DNA from: Falsiroseomonas selenitidurans
Lineage (GTDB): Bacteria > Pseudomonadota > Alphaproteobacteria > Acetobacterales > Acetobacteraceae
NCBI RefSeq assembly: GCF_012103215.1
Contig: NZ_JAAVNE010000001.1
Coordinates: 269,565 to 333,564, forward strand
Direction of reading: 5' to 3'
DNA: 64,000 nt
Position numbers and translations under genes: made by a program. Position 1 is the first letter of the stretch; each line of letters begins with the position of its first letter. Below, piece by piece: positions 24,451-32,207 of the stretch. The notes beneath the pieces were generated by a model, which searched no databases, was not told where the DNA came from, and saw only the letters and a program-made list of their open reading frames with translations.

Positions 24451-25524
24451 TCAGCGCAGGAACTTGGTCAGCGAAAGGTCGCCCAGCATGGCCAGCACGC
24501 GGTAGCTGGCCTCCAGCTGCGCCTGCGTGCCCTGCAGCCGCGTGATCGTCTCGGCCAGGTCCACATCCTCCAGGCCGGAGACCTGCTGCTCGATCTGCTG
24601 CCCCACCTCCTCGTGGTGCCGTCGCGATTCAGCCAGGCGCTTCTCCGTCGTGCCCAGCGCGCCGGCTTCCTCCGTCACCCCGGCGAGGCCGGCGCGCAGC
24701 GCGCCGATGGCGCCCTGCACCACCTGTGTGAAGTCGTCGCGATTCGCCGCCTGCTCCGGCCCCAGATTGGCGAGCACGGACAGGCCATACAGCAGGTCGC
24801 GCGACCACGACCCGGTGCTGTCCGGATCGGTCGAGGCATAGGCGGCCGCGTTGCGGTTGGCATAGAGGCCGATCTCGACGGTCACGCCGGCCTCCACCGG
24901 AACGGACCGTCGCGGGTCGTCCACCGTCCCCGCCGCCGCCGCGGTGGCATAGTCCGAAAACGGGGTGACGCCCGGCTCGTTGCTCGCGCCGATCTGCTTC
25001 ACCGATTCGCGCACCGCGGCGCCGTCGCCTTCGCCCATGCCGGCCAGCGCCGCGCGGATCTGCTCGAACATGCCGCTTTCGGTGATGTCGCCGGGCAGCG
25101 GCGCATTCGTCAGGTCGGCGCCGCCGAACAGCGCCTCGCCCCCGAAGCGGTCGTTCAGCAGGCCGGCCACTTCCTGCAGCGCGGTGCGCGCGGATTGCGC
25201 CAGCAGCGTCGCATCCGCCGCGTTCACACCGAGCAGCCCGTTGGCGCTGCCGGAGAAGTCGGTGGCGATCGTCGTCAGGCGCTTCAGCGTCACCTGCGTC
25301 GCCGCGGCACGCGACTCGCCGGTCTCGATGGTGCGCGCCATCACGTCGCGGCGTGCGAGTTCCGCACGCAGGTCGACGGCGCGCCGCGCGGCGGCGCCAA
25401 GCCCGGCATAGCTGTCGGCGCGCTGGCCGCCGGCGGCCTGGCGCATCTGCTCGTTCAGCTTCGCGCGCAGCGTGCCCGACATGCTGGCGGCGCGGTCCAT
25501 GGCCGGAAACCCGCTTACGTCCAT
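24451..25524 (-). CDS. flgL: Flagellar hook-associated protein FlgL (HAP3)
   Basis: A 357-residue flagellin-related junction protein between hook and filament. The N-terminal helical region (LNEQMRQAAGGQRADSYAGL, LLNDRFGGEALFGGADLTN) and C-terminal helix (DLAETITRLQGTQAQLEASYRVLAML) form the D0/D1 coiled-coil termini shared with flagellin. It lies 13 bases after flgK, the classical flgK-flgL order. The RBS GAGGAG lies nine bases before the ATG. Confidence 0.88.
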   Translation of the reverse strand: MDVSGFPAMDRAASMSGTLRAKLNEQMRQAAGGQRADSYAGLGAAARRAVDLRAELARRDVMARTIETGESRAAATQVTLKRLTTIATDFSGSANGLLGVNAADATLLAQSARTALQEVAGLLNDRFGGEALFGGADLTNAPLPGDITESGMFEQIRAALAGMGEGDGAAVRESVKQIGASNEPGVTPFSDYATAAAAGTVDDPRRSVPVEAGVTVEIGLYANRNAAAYASTDPDSTGSWSRDLLYGLSVLANLGPEQAANRDDFTQVVQGAIGALRAGLAGVTEEAGALGTTEKRLAESRRHHEEVGQQIEQQVSGLEDVDLAETITRLQGTQAQLEASYRVLAMLGDLSLTKFLR

Positions 25525-25537
25525 CGCAGGCTACTCC

Positions 25538-27025
25538 TCACCGCACCGCCGCCAGCAGGGCATCCCACATGCTCTGCACCACCGACATGATGCGTGCATT
25601 CGCCGCATAGGCGTTCTGCAGCGTCACCATCCCGGCCATCTCCTGGTCCACATCGACGCCCTGCCGCGCCTGCACCAGGCTGGCGAGCTGCGTCGCATTG
25701 CCGGCGGAGGCCGTCGCCGCCGTCGCTGCCGCCCCGGCTTCCGCGGCGTGGGAGGCGGTGACCGCCGCGGCGTAATCGGCCAGCCGCCGCGGCGGCGCGA
25801 AGTCGGAGCTGAGATCGCCGCCGGGGCCAAGCCCGCTGCCGGGGATGGCCGCATGCGCCGTGCCGGCGGCGCGCTCGTCGCCGAAGGCGAAGTTCAGCAC
25901 GCGGTCCAGCAGCGCGGTGTAGCCGCTCTGCCCGTCCGGGTTGGGCGGGAAGGCCGGCGTGCCCGGCGTGCCGTCGCGCAGCGTCGCCGGCTCCGACTGC
26001 ACCTGGGGGGAGACGGTGATGCGCAGCGCGAAGCCGGGTGCGGCGGCGCTGCCGGTGGCCGGCGGTGCGCCGCCGCCCGGCTCGGTGAACAGCGTCAGGC
26101 CCTGTTCACTGAGGCGGCCGGCCAGGGTGGTGGCCAGCGTGTCCAGCTCCGCGCCCATGCCGGCCAGGATCTCGTCGCGCAGCACCATCCCCTCGCCGAT
26201 GCGCCCGCCGCGCGGCACGTCGCTCAGCGCCACGCCGTTCAGCGTCAGCCCGGGCAGCGTGCCGGCGGGGGCGCCGTGATAGGCGCCGGGCGCGGTCAGC
26301 GCATCTTCCAGGCCCAGCGGGCTGCCCTCCGGGTCCAGCGGCAGGATGGCGCCGCCGCGCAGCACCAGCGTCAGCCCGCCATCGCCATTCTGCACCGGCG
26401 TGATGTCCAGCAGTTCCGAAAGCCGGCCCAGCGCGGCGTCGCGCTGGTCCAGCGTATCGGCGCCGTTGCGCCCGGCGGCACGTTCCGCCTTCACCCGCGC
26501 ATCCAGCCGGGCGATGTCGCGCAGCAGGCCGTTGGCGGCGTCCACATCCGTGCGCAGCCCGTCCTGCACCGTCTGCCGGCTGCGCGCCACGGCGCCGGCG
26601 ACCTCGCCCAGACGGTCCACCAGCGTGCCGGCACTGCGCAGCGTCTCGGCCTGCGCCGCGCTGTCGTCCGGGCCCGCGCGCAGCTGGGTGAACTCGTCGC
26701 GCAGCGCACCCACCAGCCCGCCCAGGCTGCTGCCGTCGGAAGGGTTGCCCTGCAGCTGCGCCAGCGGTGCCAGCGTGTCGCTGCGCAGCTGTGCCGCCGC
26801 CGCCTCCCCGCGCGCCGCACGCGCCTCCGCCTGCAGGCCGAGATCGACATCGCGCTGGATCTCCAGCGTGCGCACGCCGGCCGCCGCGGATTGCTGTCCC
26901 GCCGCGGTCTTGCGCGTGTAGCCCTCCACCCCCGCATTGGCGACGTTCTGCGACGTCACCTCGATCTGCCGCGTGGTGTGGCGCAGCCCGCTCGTCGCGC
27001 GCGCCAGGGCCGCGTCCAGGCTCAT
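25538..27025 (-). CDS. flgK: Flagellar hook-associated protein FlgK (HAP1)
   Basis: A 495-residue hook-filament junction protein. The N-terminal rod/hook motif region is TRQIEVTSQNVANAGVEGYTRK (22 residues, cited by position 18-39), and the C-terminal helix has VDVDQEMAGMVTLQNAYAANARIM, both diagnostic of FlgK. The middle domain is shorter than in enteric FlgK (about 550 residues). Its ATG overlaps the stop of a 46-residue ORF (ATGA). flgL follows after 13 bases. Confidence 0.93.
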   Translation of the reverse strand: MSLDAALARATSGLRHTTRQIEVTSQNVANAGVEGYTRKTAAGQQSAAAGVRTLEIQRDVDLGLQAEARAARGEAAAAQLRSDTLAPLAQLQGNPSDGSSLGGLVGALRDEFTQLRAGPDDSAAQAETLRSAGTLVDRLGEVAGAVARSRQTVQDGLRTDVDAANGLLRDIARLDARVKAERAAGRNGADTLDQRDAALGRLSELLDITPVQNGDGGLTLVLRGGAILPLDPEGSPLGLEDALTAPGAYHGAPAGTLPGLTLNGVALSDVPRGGRIGEGMVLRDEILAGMGAELDTLATTLAGRLSEQGLTLFTEPGGGAPPATGSAAAPGFALRITVSPQVQSEPATLRDGTPGTPAFPPNPDGQSGYTALLDRVLNFAFGDERAAGTAHAAIPGSGLGPGGDLSSDFAPPRRLADYAAAVTASHAAEAGAAATAATASAGNATQLASLVQARQGVDVDQEMAGMVTLQNAYAANARIMSVVQSMWDALLAAVR

Positions 27026-27162
27026 GCGGCCTCGCGCCGCCGCACCATGGCCGGAAAACCCCGCCGGCCGGCCGGCAGGGCCAGCCCGCCGGCCGCCTCG
27101 ATCGTGGCGTCGGGCGCGCGCAGATCGGCCCGGGGGCTAGAGCGAAAAGGCGAAGGCGTCAT
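27022..27162 (-). CDS. 46-residue ORF translationally coupled to flgK
   Basis: A short gene between the PAS protein and flgK. AAGGGGGG lies six bases before ATG 27162. The frame encodes 46 residues ending FPAMVRRREAA, and its TGA overlaps the flgK ATG (ATGA). It starts inside the end of the PAS gene in another frame, overlapping it by 26 bases. Outside that overlap, third codon positions are almost all G or C, as in real genes here. The middle reads DATIEAAGGLALPAGRRG. No family is recognised. It may be a true small flagellar protein or a leader ORF that sets flgK translation. Confidence 0.6.
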   Translation of the reverse strand: MTPSPFRSSPRADLRAPDATIEAAGGLALPAGRRGFPAMVRRREAA

Positions 27163-27664
27163 AAGGCACCCCCCTTTCGCGCATCATCTGCGCGAACAGC
27201 CGGCTGCCGGCCTCGAGCCCGGCGCGGTGATCGGCATGGCGCCGTTCCTCCTCCACCAGGCGGCGGTAGACCGGCTCGATCCGCGCCACCTGCGCCGCAT
27301 CCGGCTTGCGTCGGTTGGAGTGGTAGCCCACCAGACGCCCGGCGCCGTCACGGCTCAGCGTCACATGCGCGAAGACCCAGTAGTGGTCGCCATTGCTCGC
27401 CAGGTTGCAGACATAGCCGAAGAACTCGCCGTCCCTGCCGATGGTCTCCCACATCAGGCGGAAGACGCTGCGCGGCATGGCGGGGTGGCGGATCAGGCTG
27501 TGCGGCTCGCCCAGCGCCTCGCGCAGGCTGAGATGCGAGACGCGCAGGAACACCTCGTTCGCATAGGTGATGCGGCCGGTCGGATCGGTCTTGGTGACGA
27601 TGAACTCGTCGTCGCGCAGCGGGCTTTCGCGGCCGGTCGGATCGGGTCTCTTGCTCGTCGCCAC
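27137..27664 (-). CDS. Aer-like PAS-domain protein
   Basis: A 175-residue soluble single-PAS protein. The PAS core (TDPTGRITYANEVFLRVS, EPHSLIRHPAMPRSVFRLMW, NGDHYWVFAHVTLSRD) matches the FAD-binding PAS of aerotaxis receptor Aer and related proteins, followed by a conserved GYHSNRRKPD and a C-terminal helical tail. It has no transmitter or kinase domain. GTG 27664 has GGAGG eight bases upstream; a longer in-frame start exists but gives a non-homologous Cys/Arg-rich leader. Located directly before the flgK group, it may feed redox or energy state into motility. Confidence 0.85.
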   Translation of the reverse strand: MATSKRPDPTGRESPLRDDEFIVTKTDPTGRITYANEVFLRVSHLSLREALGEPHSLIRHPAMPRSVFRLMWETIGRDGEFFGYVCNLASNGDHYWVFAHVTLSRDGAGRLVGYHSNRRKPDAAQVARIEPVYRRLVEEERRHADHRAGLEAGSRLFAQMMRERGVPYDAFAFSL

Positions 27665-27740
27665 GCGGGGGTCCTCCGGCGCCCGGCCGGCGGCGCCATG
27701 CCAGGCCGGGCAACAAGACCGCGAGGCTGTGACCAGGAGA

Positions 27741-29495
27741 TTAACCGCGCGGCACGCCGTCAAGCATTCCTGCAGCGGTGGCCGGACGGAAGCGCAGGGT
27801 GAAGACCGCGCCCTCCGGCCCGTTCGCCGCGGCGATCCCGCCGCCGAAGCTGCGCATCGTCGCATGGCACAGCGAAAGCCCGAGCCCGGTGCCGCGATCC
27901 GGCGGCTTGGTGGTGAAGAAGGGCTCGAACAGCCTCTCGAGATGCGGCTCCGGGATGCCGCCGCCGGTGTCGGACACCGTCATCACCACCGCCTCCTCCT
28001 GCATCCGGGCGGCGATGGTGATGCGGCCGGTGGCGCCCTCGGCCGGGGCCGTCTCACGGATGGCGTCGCGCGCATTCACCAGCAGGTTGACGATCGCCTG
28101 TTCCAGCGGCACCAGCCGCGCCATCACCGGCGGCAGGCGGGGGACGAGTTCCACCAGCAGCACGATGCCGGCCGAAGCCAGCGCGCCATGCGCCAGCACC
28201 GTCGCCCCCTCGATCGCCGCGGCCAGGTCCACCGGCTCCGGCTCGCCCTCATCCGGCCGCCCGAACAGCCGCAGGTGGTCGACGATCTCCCGCGCCCGCT
28301 TGGCCTGGCTGCCGATGCGCGCCAGCCGCTCGCTGACGCTCGGCAGCGCCTCCGCGCCGCGGCCGCGCAGCGCGCGCATGGCATTGTCGGCAGCCAGCGA
28401 CATCACCGCCAGCGGCTGGTTCAGCTCATGCGCCAGGCCGGTCGCCATCTCGCCCAGCGTGGTCAGGCGGCCGGCGGATTGCAGCCGCGCCTGCATCTGC
28501 CGTTGCTCCGTGATGTCGGCCATGTAGCCGATGATCTCCACCCCGCCATCCGGCAGGCGGTCGACCACGCGCATCGAATCGCGCACCCAGATCCAGCCGC
28601 CATCGGCGCGGCGCAGGCGGAACTCGCGATTCGCTTCGCCGGAAGCGGCCACGCTGCGGAAGAAGGCGGGCTGGCCGGCATGCTCCTCCGCCTCCAGCAG
28701 CGCGGCGCGGTCCGGCATGCCGAGCAGCGTCTCCGCCGGCCAGCCGATCACGCGCATCGCGCTGTCGCTGGCGTGGCGCAGCAGGAAGCGGCCGGCGGCG
28801 TCGATCTCACCGCCGTAGATCAGCGCCGGCAGGCCGGCGATGCGCCGCGCATAGGCCGCCTTGGCGGCCTCCGCCAGGCCGCGCTCGGCTTCCGCCCGCG
28901 CCGCGGCACGTCGCGTGGCCTCCTGCGTGCGCAGCTGCGCGCCGGCGTTGTTGATTGCCTCCGCCGCCTGCTGGAAGGCGCCCTGCAGGCCGCGCAGCAG
29001 CACGGTGCGGTGGAAGCGCCCATCGGCCGCGGCGGCGGAGGCCCCGCCCGCTTCGCGCACGAAGGCGTCCGTCACGTCCAGCAGCGCGTTCACCGCGCGG
29101 TGCAGGTCGCCCACCGCGCCCGGTTCCGGCAGGTGGACGATGCGGCGTTCGAGGTCGCCGGAGGCCGCTGCGCGCGCCACCGCGGCCATGCCGCGCAGGG
29201 CCCGCTTGCCGGCCCGCAGGCCGCTGGCGGCCAGCAGCAGGGCGGCGAGGCAGGCCGCCAGCAACAGGCCGGGGAGGACCGGCGCGAGGCCCGGCTGCAG
29301 CAGCGCCACCAGGGCCAGCAGCGCCGCACCGGAGCCCAGGGCCAGCAGCGGGCCGACATCGGCCAGCGAGGGTCCGTCCCTGCGGCAGGGCAGGCCGGCC
29401 GGCGCCGGCAGGGCCCGCTGAAGCAGGCCCCACGACCAGACCCGAGGTCGGCCCTGCGGCCTGTCCCGCTTCCGGAGGGACGGGCGGCGCGGCAC
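27741..29495 (-). CDS. Membrane sensor histidine kinase (HAMP-PAS-HisKA-HATPase), paralogue 1
   Basis: About 584 residues from GTG 29495, chosen for GGGAGG eight bases upstream; ATG 29591 is an alternative. Two adjacent membrane segments (VGPLLALGSGAALLALVALL, LPGLLLAACLAALLLAASGL) are followed by a HAMP-like linker, a region with GRFHRTVLLRGLQGAF known from chemoreceptor-like proteins, a PAS domain, the phosphoacceptor helix ATGLAHELNQPLAVM and an HATPase_c domain (NLLVNARDAI, DTGGGIPE, GTGLGLSLCHATM). Its PAS-kinase part is strikingly similar to the kinase at 32208-34424, while the sensor parts differ. No regulator gene overlaps it. Confidence 0.88.
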   Translation of the reverse strand: MPRRPSLRKRDRPQGRPRVWSWGLLQRALPAPAGLPCRRDGPSLADVGPLLALGSGAALLALVALLQPGLAPVLPGLLLAACLAALLLAASGLRAGKRALRGMAAVARAAASGDLERRIVHLPEPGAVGDLHRAVNALLDVTDAFVREAGGASAAAADGRFHRTVLLRGLQGAFQQAAEAINNAGAQLRTQEATRRAAARAEAERGLAEAAKAAYARRIAGLPALIYGGEIDAAGRFLLRHASDSAMRVIGWPAETLLGMPDRAALLEAEEHAGQPAFFRSVAASGEANREFRLRRADGGWIWVRDSMRVVDRLPDGGVEIIGYMADITEQRQMQARLQSAGRLTTLGEMATGLAHELNQPLAVMSLAADNAMRALRGRGAEALPSVSERLARIGSQAKRAREIVDHLRLFGRPDEGEPEPVDLAAAIEGATVLAHGALASAGIVLLVELVPRLPPVMARLVPLEQAIVNLLVNARDAIRETAPAEGATGRITIAARMQEEAVVMTVSDTGGGIPEPHLERLFEPFFTTKPPDRGTGLGLSLCHATMRSFGGGIAAANGPEGAVFTLRFRPATAAGMLDGVPRG

Positions 29496-29773
29496 TTCGG
29501 GCACCTCCCCTGCGTCGCGGGCCAGAGGCCGTCGCCCGGCGGCGGCGAGGGCCATGCCCCCGGGCGGGCCGGAGGGGGGCTGGCCCGTCATCGCCGCGCG
29601 GTGCCGCGCATCATGCCGGGGAATGTCCGCACCCGGCGTTTGCTCCAGCCGCGCCTGCCATCCTCAGCTTCCCTTCGCCAGCACCGCCCGGATCCGCCCG
29701 CCGCGGCCGAGGGGCTGCATGGCGCGACTTTGTCGCTCGCCACTGAACGGGGCGGCCCGGCGCGACCTCGCCC

Positions 29774-30955
29774 TCATGCGCCGCAGGCAGGCGCGTGCGG
29801 CGGGGCACCGGGCATTTCCGCCCGCGCCATGCGGGCCAGCATCACCAGCGCCGCCGCGTAATAATCCGGCGCCTGCTGCAGCGCCGGCCATGCCGACGCG
29901 GCGCCGCCGGTCGCCGCCTGGCTCAGCGCGGCGATCGCGCGCACCCCGGCATGGCCGGCATAGGGCGAGAGCGCGCCGCTGCGCAGATCGGCCCAGGCCG
30001 GCAGGCTCTCCGGCCGCGCCTGCGCCCAGAACCGCGCCGCCGCCACCAGGCCCGGCGCCTCGTTCTGCCCGGCCCAGGCCAGGAACAGCGGCACGCGGAT
30101 CGCGTCCCAGGAGAAGCGCGCCGGCCAGCCGGTGGCGGGGCTCAGCCGGCCGGTCGCGGCATCCACCATCAGCCAGTCCGGCGGCAGGCCCCAGCGGCCG
30201 AAGCGCGCCTGCGCCAGCAGGGCGCGGCCATCCGCCTCGACCGCCGCCAATGCGCCGGCGCCGGCCAGCGGCGCCAGGGCGCGCAGCGCCGGCAGGTTGT
30301 AGTAGGAGAGGTTAACCACGCAGCCCTGCGCCCGGGTGAACCCTGCCGCGCCCGGCAGCAGCAGGATGCGGTCCGCCACGGTGCGGGTGCACAGCGCCAG
30401 GATGTCCGCGACGATGCCGGAAGCCAGGCGGCGCCAGGCCGGCACCTCCCACCGCGCCGCCGCGCGCTGCAACGCCCAGGCGATGGCCAGGTCGCCATCG
30501 GTGGCGTTGTTGAGGTCGGAAACCGGGTTGCTGTCATAGGGCGCCCAGCGCCAGGCGGCGAGCCGGTCCGAAGGCCGCGCCAGGGCGGAGATCGTCCAAT
30601 GCAGCATGCGCTCGAAGCTGTCGCGGTCCCCGGCCCATTCGGCCAGCAGCATTCCGAAGCCCTGGCCCTCGGAATGCGAGACATTGGCATTGCCGGTATC
30701 CACCACCCGCCCATCCGCCGCCAGGAAGCGCTGGCGGAACACCGCCCATTCCGCCCGGTCCGCCGCACTGCCCGAGGAAGCCCGGGGCGCCAGGGCCGGC
30801 AGCGCCGGCATCGGCGTGGCCTGCGGCGCCTGCGCCAGGCGCGGGCCGAGCATCGTGCCGGCGACCCCAAGGCCCAGCAGCGCCGCCAGCACGCCACGAC
30901 GGCCTTGCGGGTAGGGTGATTGGAGCGGAATGGGCAGACCGGCGGGACGCAGCAC
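29774..30955 (-). CDS. Glycoside hydrolase family 8 endoglucanase (BcsZ-like)
   Basis: A 393-residue cellulase-type enzyme that hydrolyses beta-1,4-glucan. An N-terminal Arg-rich/hydrophobic segment (RRGVLAALLGLGVAGTMLG) is a likely Tat or membrane signal. The GH8 catalytic acid is in NVSHSEGQGFGM (Glu96), and DLNNATDGDLAIAWAL (147-162) holds the substrate-binding and base region. BcsZ members trim nascent cellulose in c-di-GMP-controlled cellulose operons, but no bcsA or bcsB is visible here. The neighbours are signalling genes, so a role in exopolysaccharide remodelling is inference. Confidence 0.85.
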   Translation of the reverse strand: MLRPAGLPIPLQSPYPQGRRGVLAALLGLGVAGTMLGPRLAQAPQATPMPALPALAPRASSGSAADRAEWAVFRQRFLAADGRVVDTGNANVSHSEGQGFGMLLAEWAGDRDSFERMLHWTISALARPSDRLAAWRWAPYDSNPVSDLNNATDGDLAIAWALQRAAARWEVPAWRRLASGIVADILALCTRTVADRILLLPGAAGFTRAQGCVVNLSYYNLPALRALAPLAGAGALAAVEADGRALLAQARFGRWGLPPDWLMVDAATGRLSPATGWPARFSWDAIRVPLFLAWAGQNEAPGLVAAARFWAQARPESLPAWADLRSGALSPYAGHAGVRAIAALSQAATGGAASAWPALQQAPDYYAAALVMLARMARAEMPGAPPHAPACGA

Positions 30956-31203
30956 CTGGAACCTCGATACGATCGGCGGCCCGCCGCAACAGGGCGGGCA
31001 CGGGGCCGATCATCGGCCAGGCGGCAGGGCAAAGCCTGTCGGGTTAGGTCAGGAAGGATCGTCCAGCGCCGACATCGCCTGACCTTTGCCGGCACCGCCG
31101 GCAGGGCGTGCCGGCGCGCGGCCGTGGGGCATCCCAGCCTGGCGGGATCGCTGCGCGGCGGCGCCGGCCGGGCTTCGCCGGCGCCGGCCTGCGCGCCAGG
31201 CGC

Positions 31204-31980
31204 TCAGGCGGCTTCGGCCCAGACCTTGGCCGGCACCGTCAGGCGGCTGGGGCGGCGCAGCTTGCCGTCGGCGAAGCGGGCGCGTGCCGCCTCGATCGCC
31301 GCCGGCGGCGGCTCCTCCGCCATGTAGCCGCGGCCCCAGGCCGTGCGGATGAATTCCGCCGCGCCGGCGGCGGCCAGCTTACGGCGCACCTTGCAGATGA
31401 AGACATCGAGCGTCCGGCTGTCCGGCCCCTCCTCCGTGCCATACAGGCGCGACAGGAAATCCGCCTTCGTCACCAGGTTGCCGCGACGCAGGAACAGCAT
31501 CTCCATCACGTCGTATTCGCGGCGGGTGATCCGCAACTCGCGCCCATCGACCGTGATCACCATCCGGGCCTGGTTCAGGGTGACGTTGCCGATGCTGATC
31601 CAGGCGCTCAGATGCCCCAGCATCCGGCGCTGCAGGGACCGCAGCCGCACCACCAGGGACATCATGGGCATCGGCGCCAGCAGCACGTCGTCGGCGCCGG
31701 CATCCAGGCCCTCGGCCTCCTGCTCCGGCGTCGCGGCGCCCACCAGCATGACCAGCGGGATGCCAAGGCGCTGCCGCGCCAGGTTGCGCAGCGCGCACAG
31801 CACATGCGGCGCCAGGCTGGCGGATTCGATCAGCACGGCATCGAAGGGGCCGGATTGGCGAGCGGTTTCGCAGGGGTCCTCGTCCAGGCCGACCAGATCC
31901 GCCATCAGGCCTTCATGCGCCAGGGAGCTGCGGAGCCGCTGGCCGGAAAGGGGGTTGGAGGCCACGACCAGAATGCGCAT
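31204..31980 (-). CDS. CtrA-like winged-helix regulator with degenerate receiver domain (copy B)
   Basis: A 258-residue OmpR-class protein closely related to copy A at 22133-22957. The winged helix (VDGRELRITRREYDVMEMLF, FLSRLYGTEEGPDSRTLDVF, TAWGRGYMAEE) is CtrA-like. The receiver is degenerate: the acidic pair is replaced by ASN (7-9), the phosphoacceptor site in FDAVLIESAS is Glu52, and the switch lysine is Ala102 (LLAPMP). A glutamate at this place could mimic a phosphorylated state. AAGGAA seven bases before ATG 31980 sets the start. The 227-base upstream region contains CTTC-GTTAA-GAAG at 32061-32073. Confidence 0.87.
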   Translation of the reverse strand: MRILVVASNPLSGQRLRSSLAHEGLMADLVGLDEDPCETARQSGPFDAVLIESASLAPHVLCALRNLARQRLGIPLVMLVGAATPEQEAEGLDAGADDVLLAPMPMMSLVVRLRSLQRRMLGHLSAWISIGNVTLNQARMVITVDGRELRITRREYDVMEMLFLRRGNLVTKADFLSRLYGTEEGPDSRTLDVFICKVRRKLAAAGAAEFIRTAWGRGYMAEEPPPAAIEAARARFADGKLRRPSRLTVPAKVWAEAA

Positions 31981-32207
31981 CGGTAGGTTCCTTGCGATTT
32001 TCGCTGGGCAACGGACGGAGGGGGGAGGTTTTGTCCGTGGCACTGTCTCTGCATTCACATCTTCGTTAAGAAGGTGCGGCGGCTCCAGTCAGCAATCGTA
32101 AGGGTTGATCCGACTTTGTCGCGCCACAACCATGACGAAAGTCCAGATTTCGCGACTTGGTCCGCAGGTTGTGCGCCGCACGAGGATTCACCCGCTTCGG
32201 TGGGCGC

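Noticed and set aside
25472..27802. Long plus-strand open frame across flgL, flgK and the PAS gene
   Set aside because: Covers three recognised minus-strand genes and shows no family motif; an effect of high GC.
27665..27865. N-terminal extension of the PAS protein to 27865
   Set aside because: The extension is Cys/Arg-rich, overlaps the kinase 3' end and lacks a ribosome site, whereas GTG 27664 has GGAGG.
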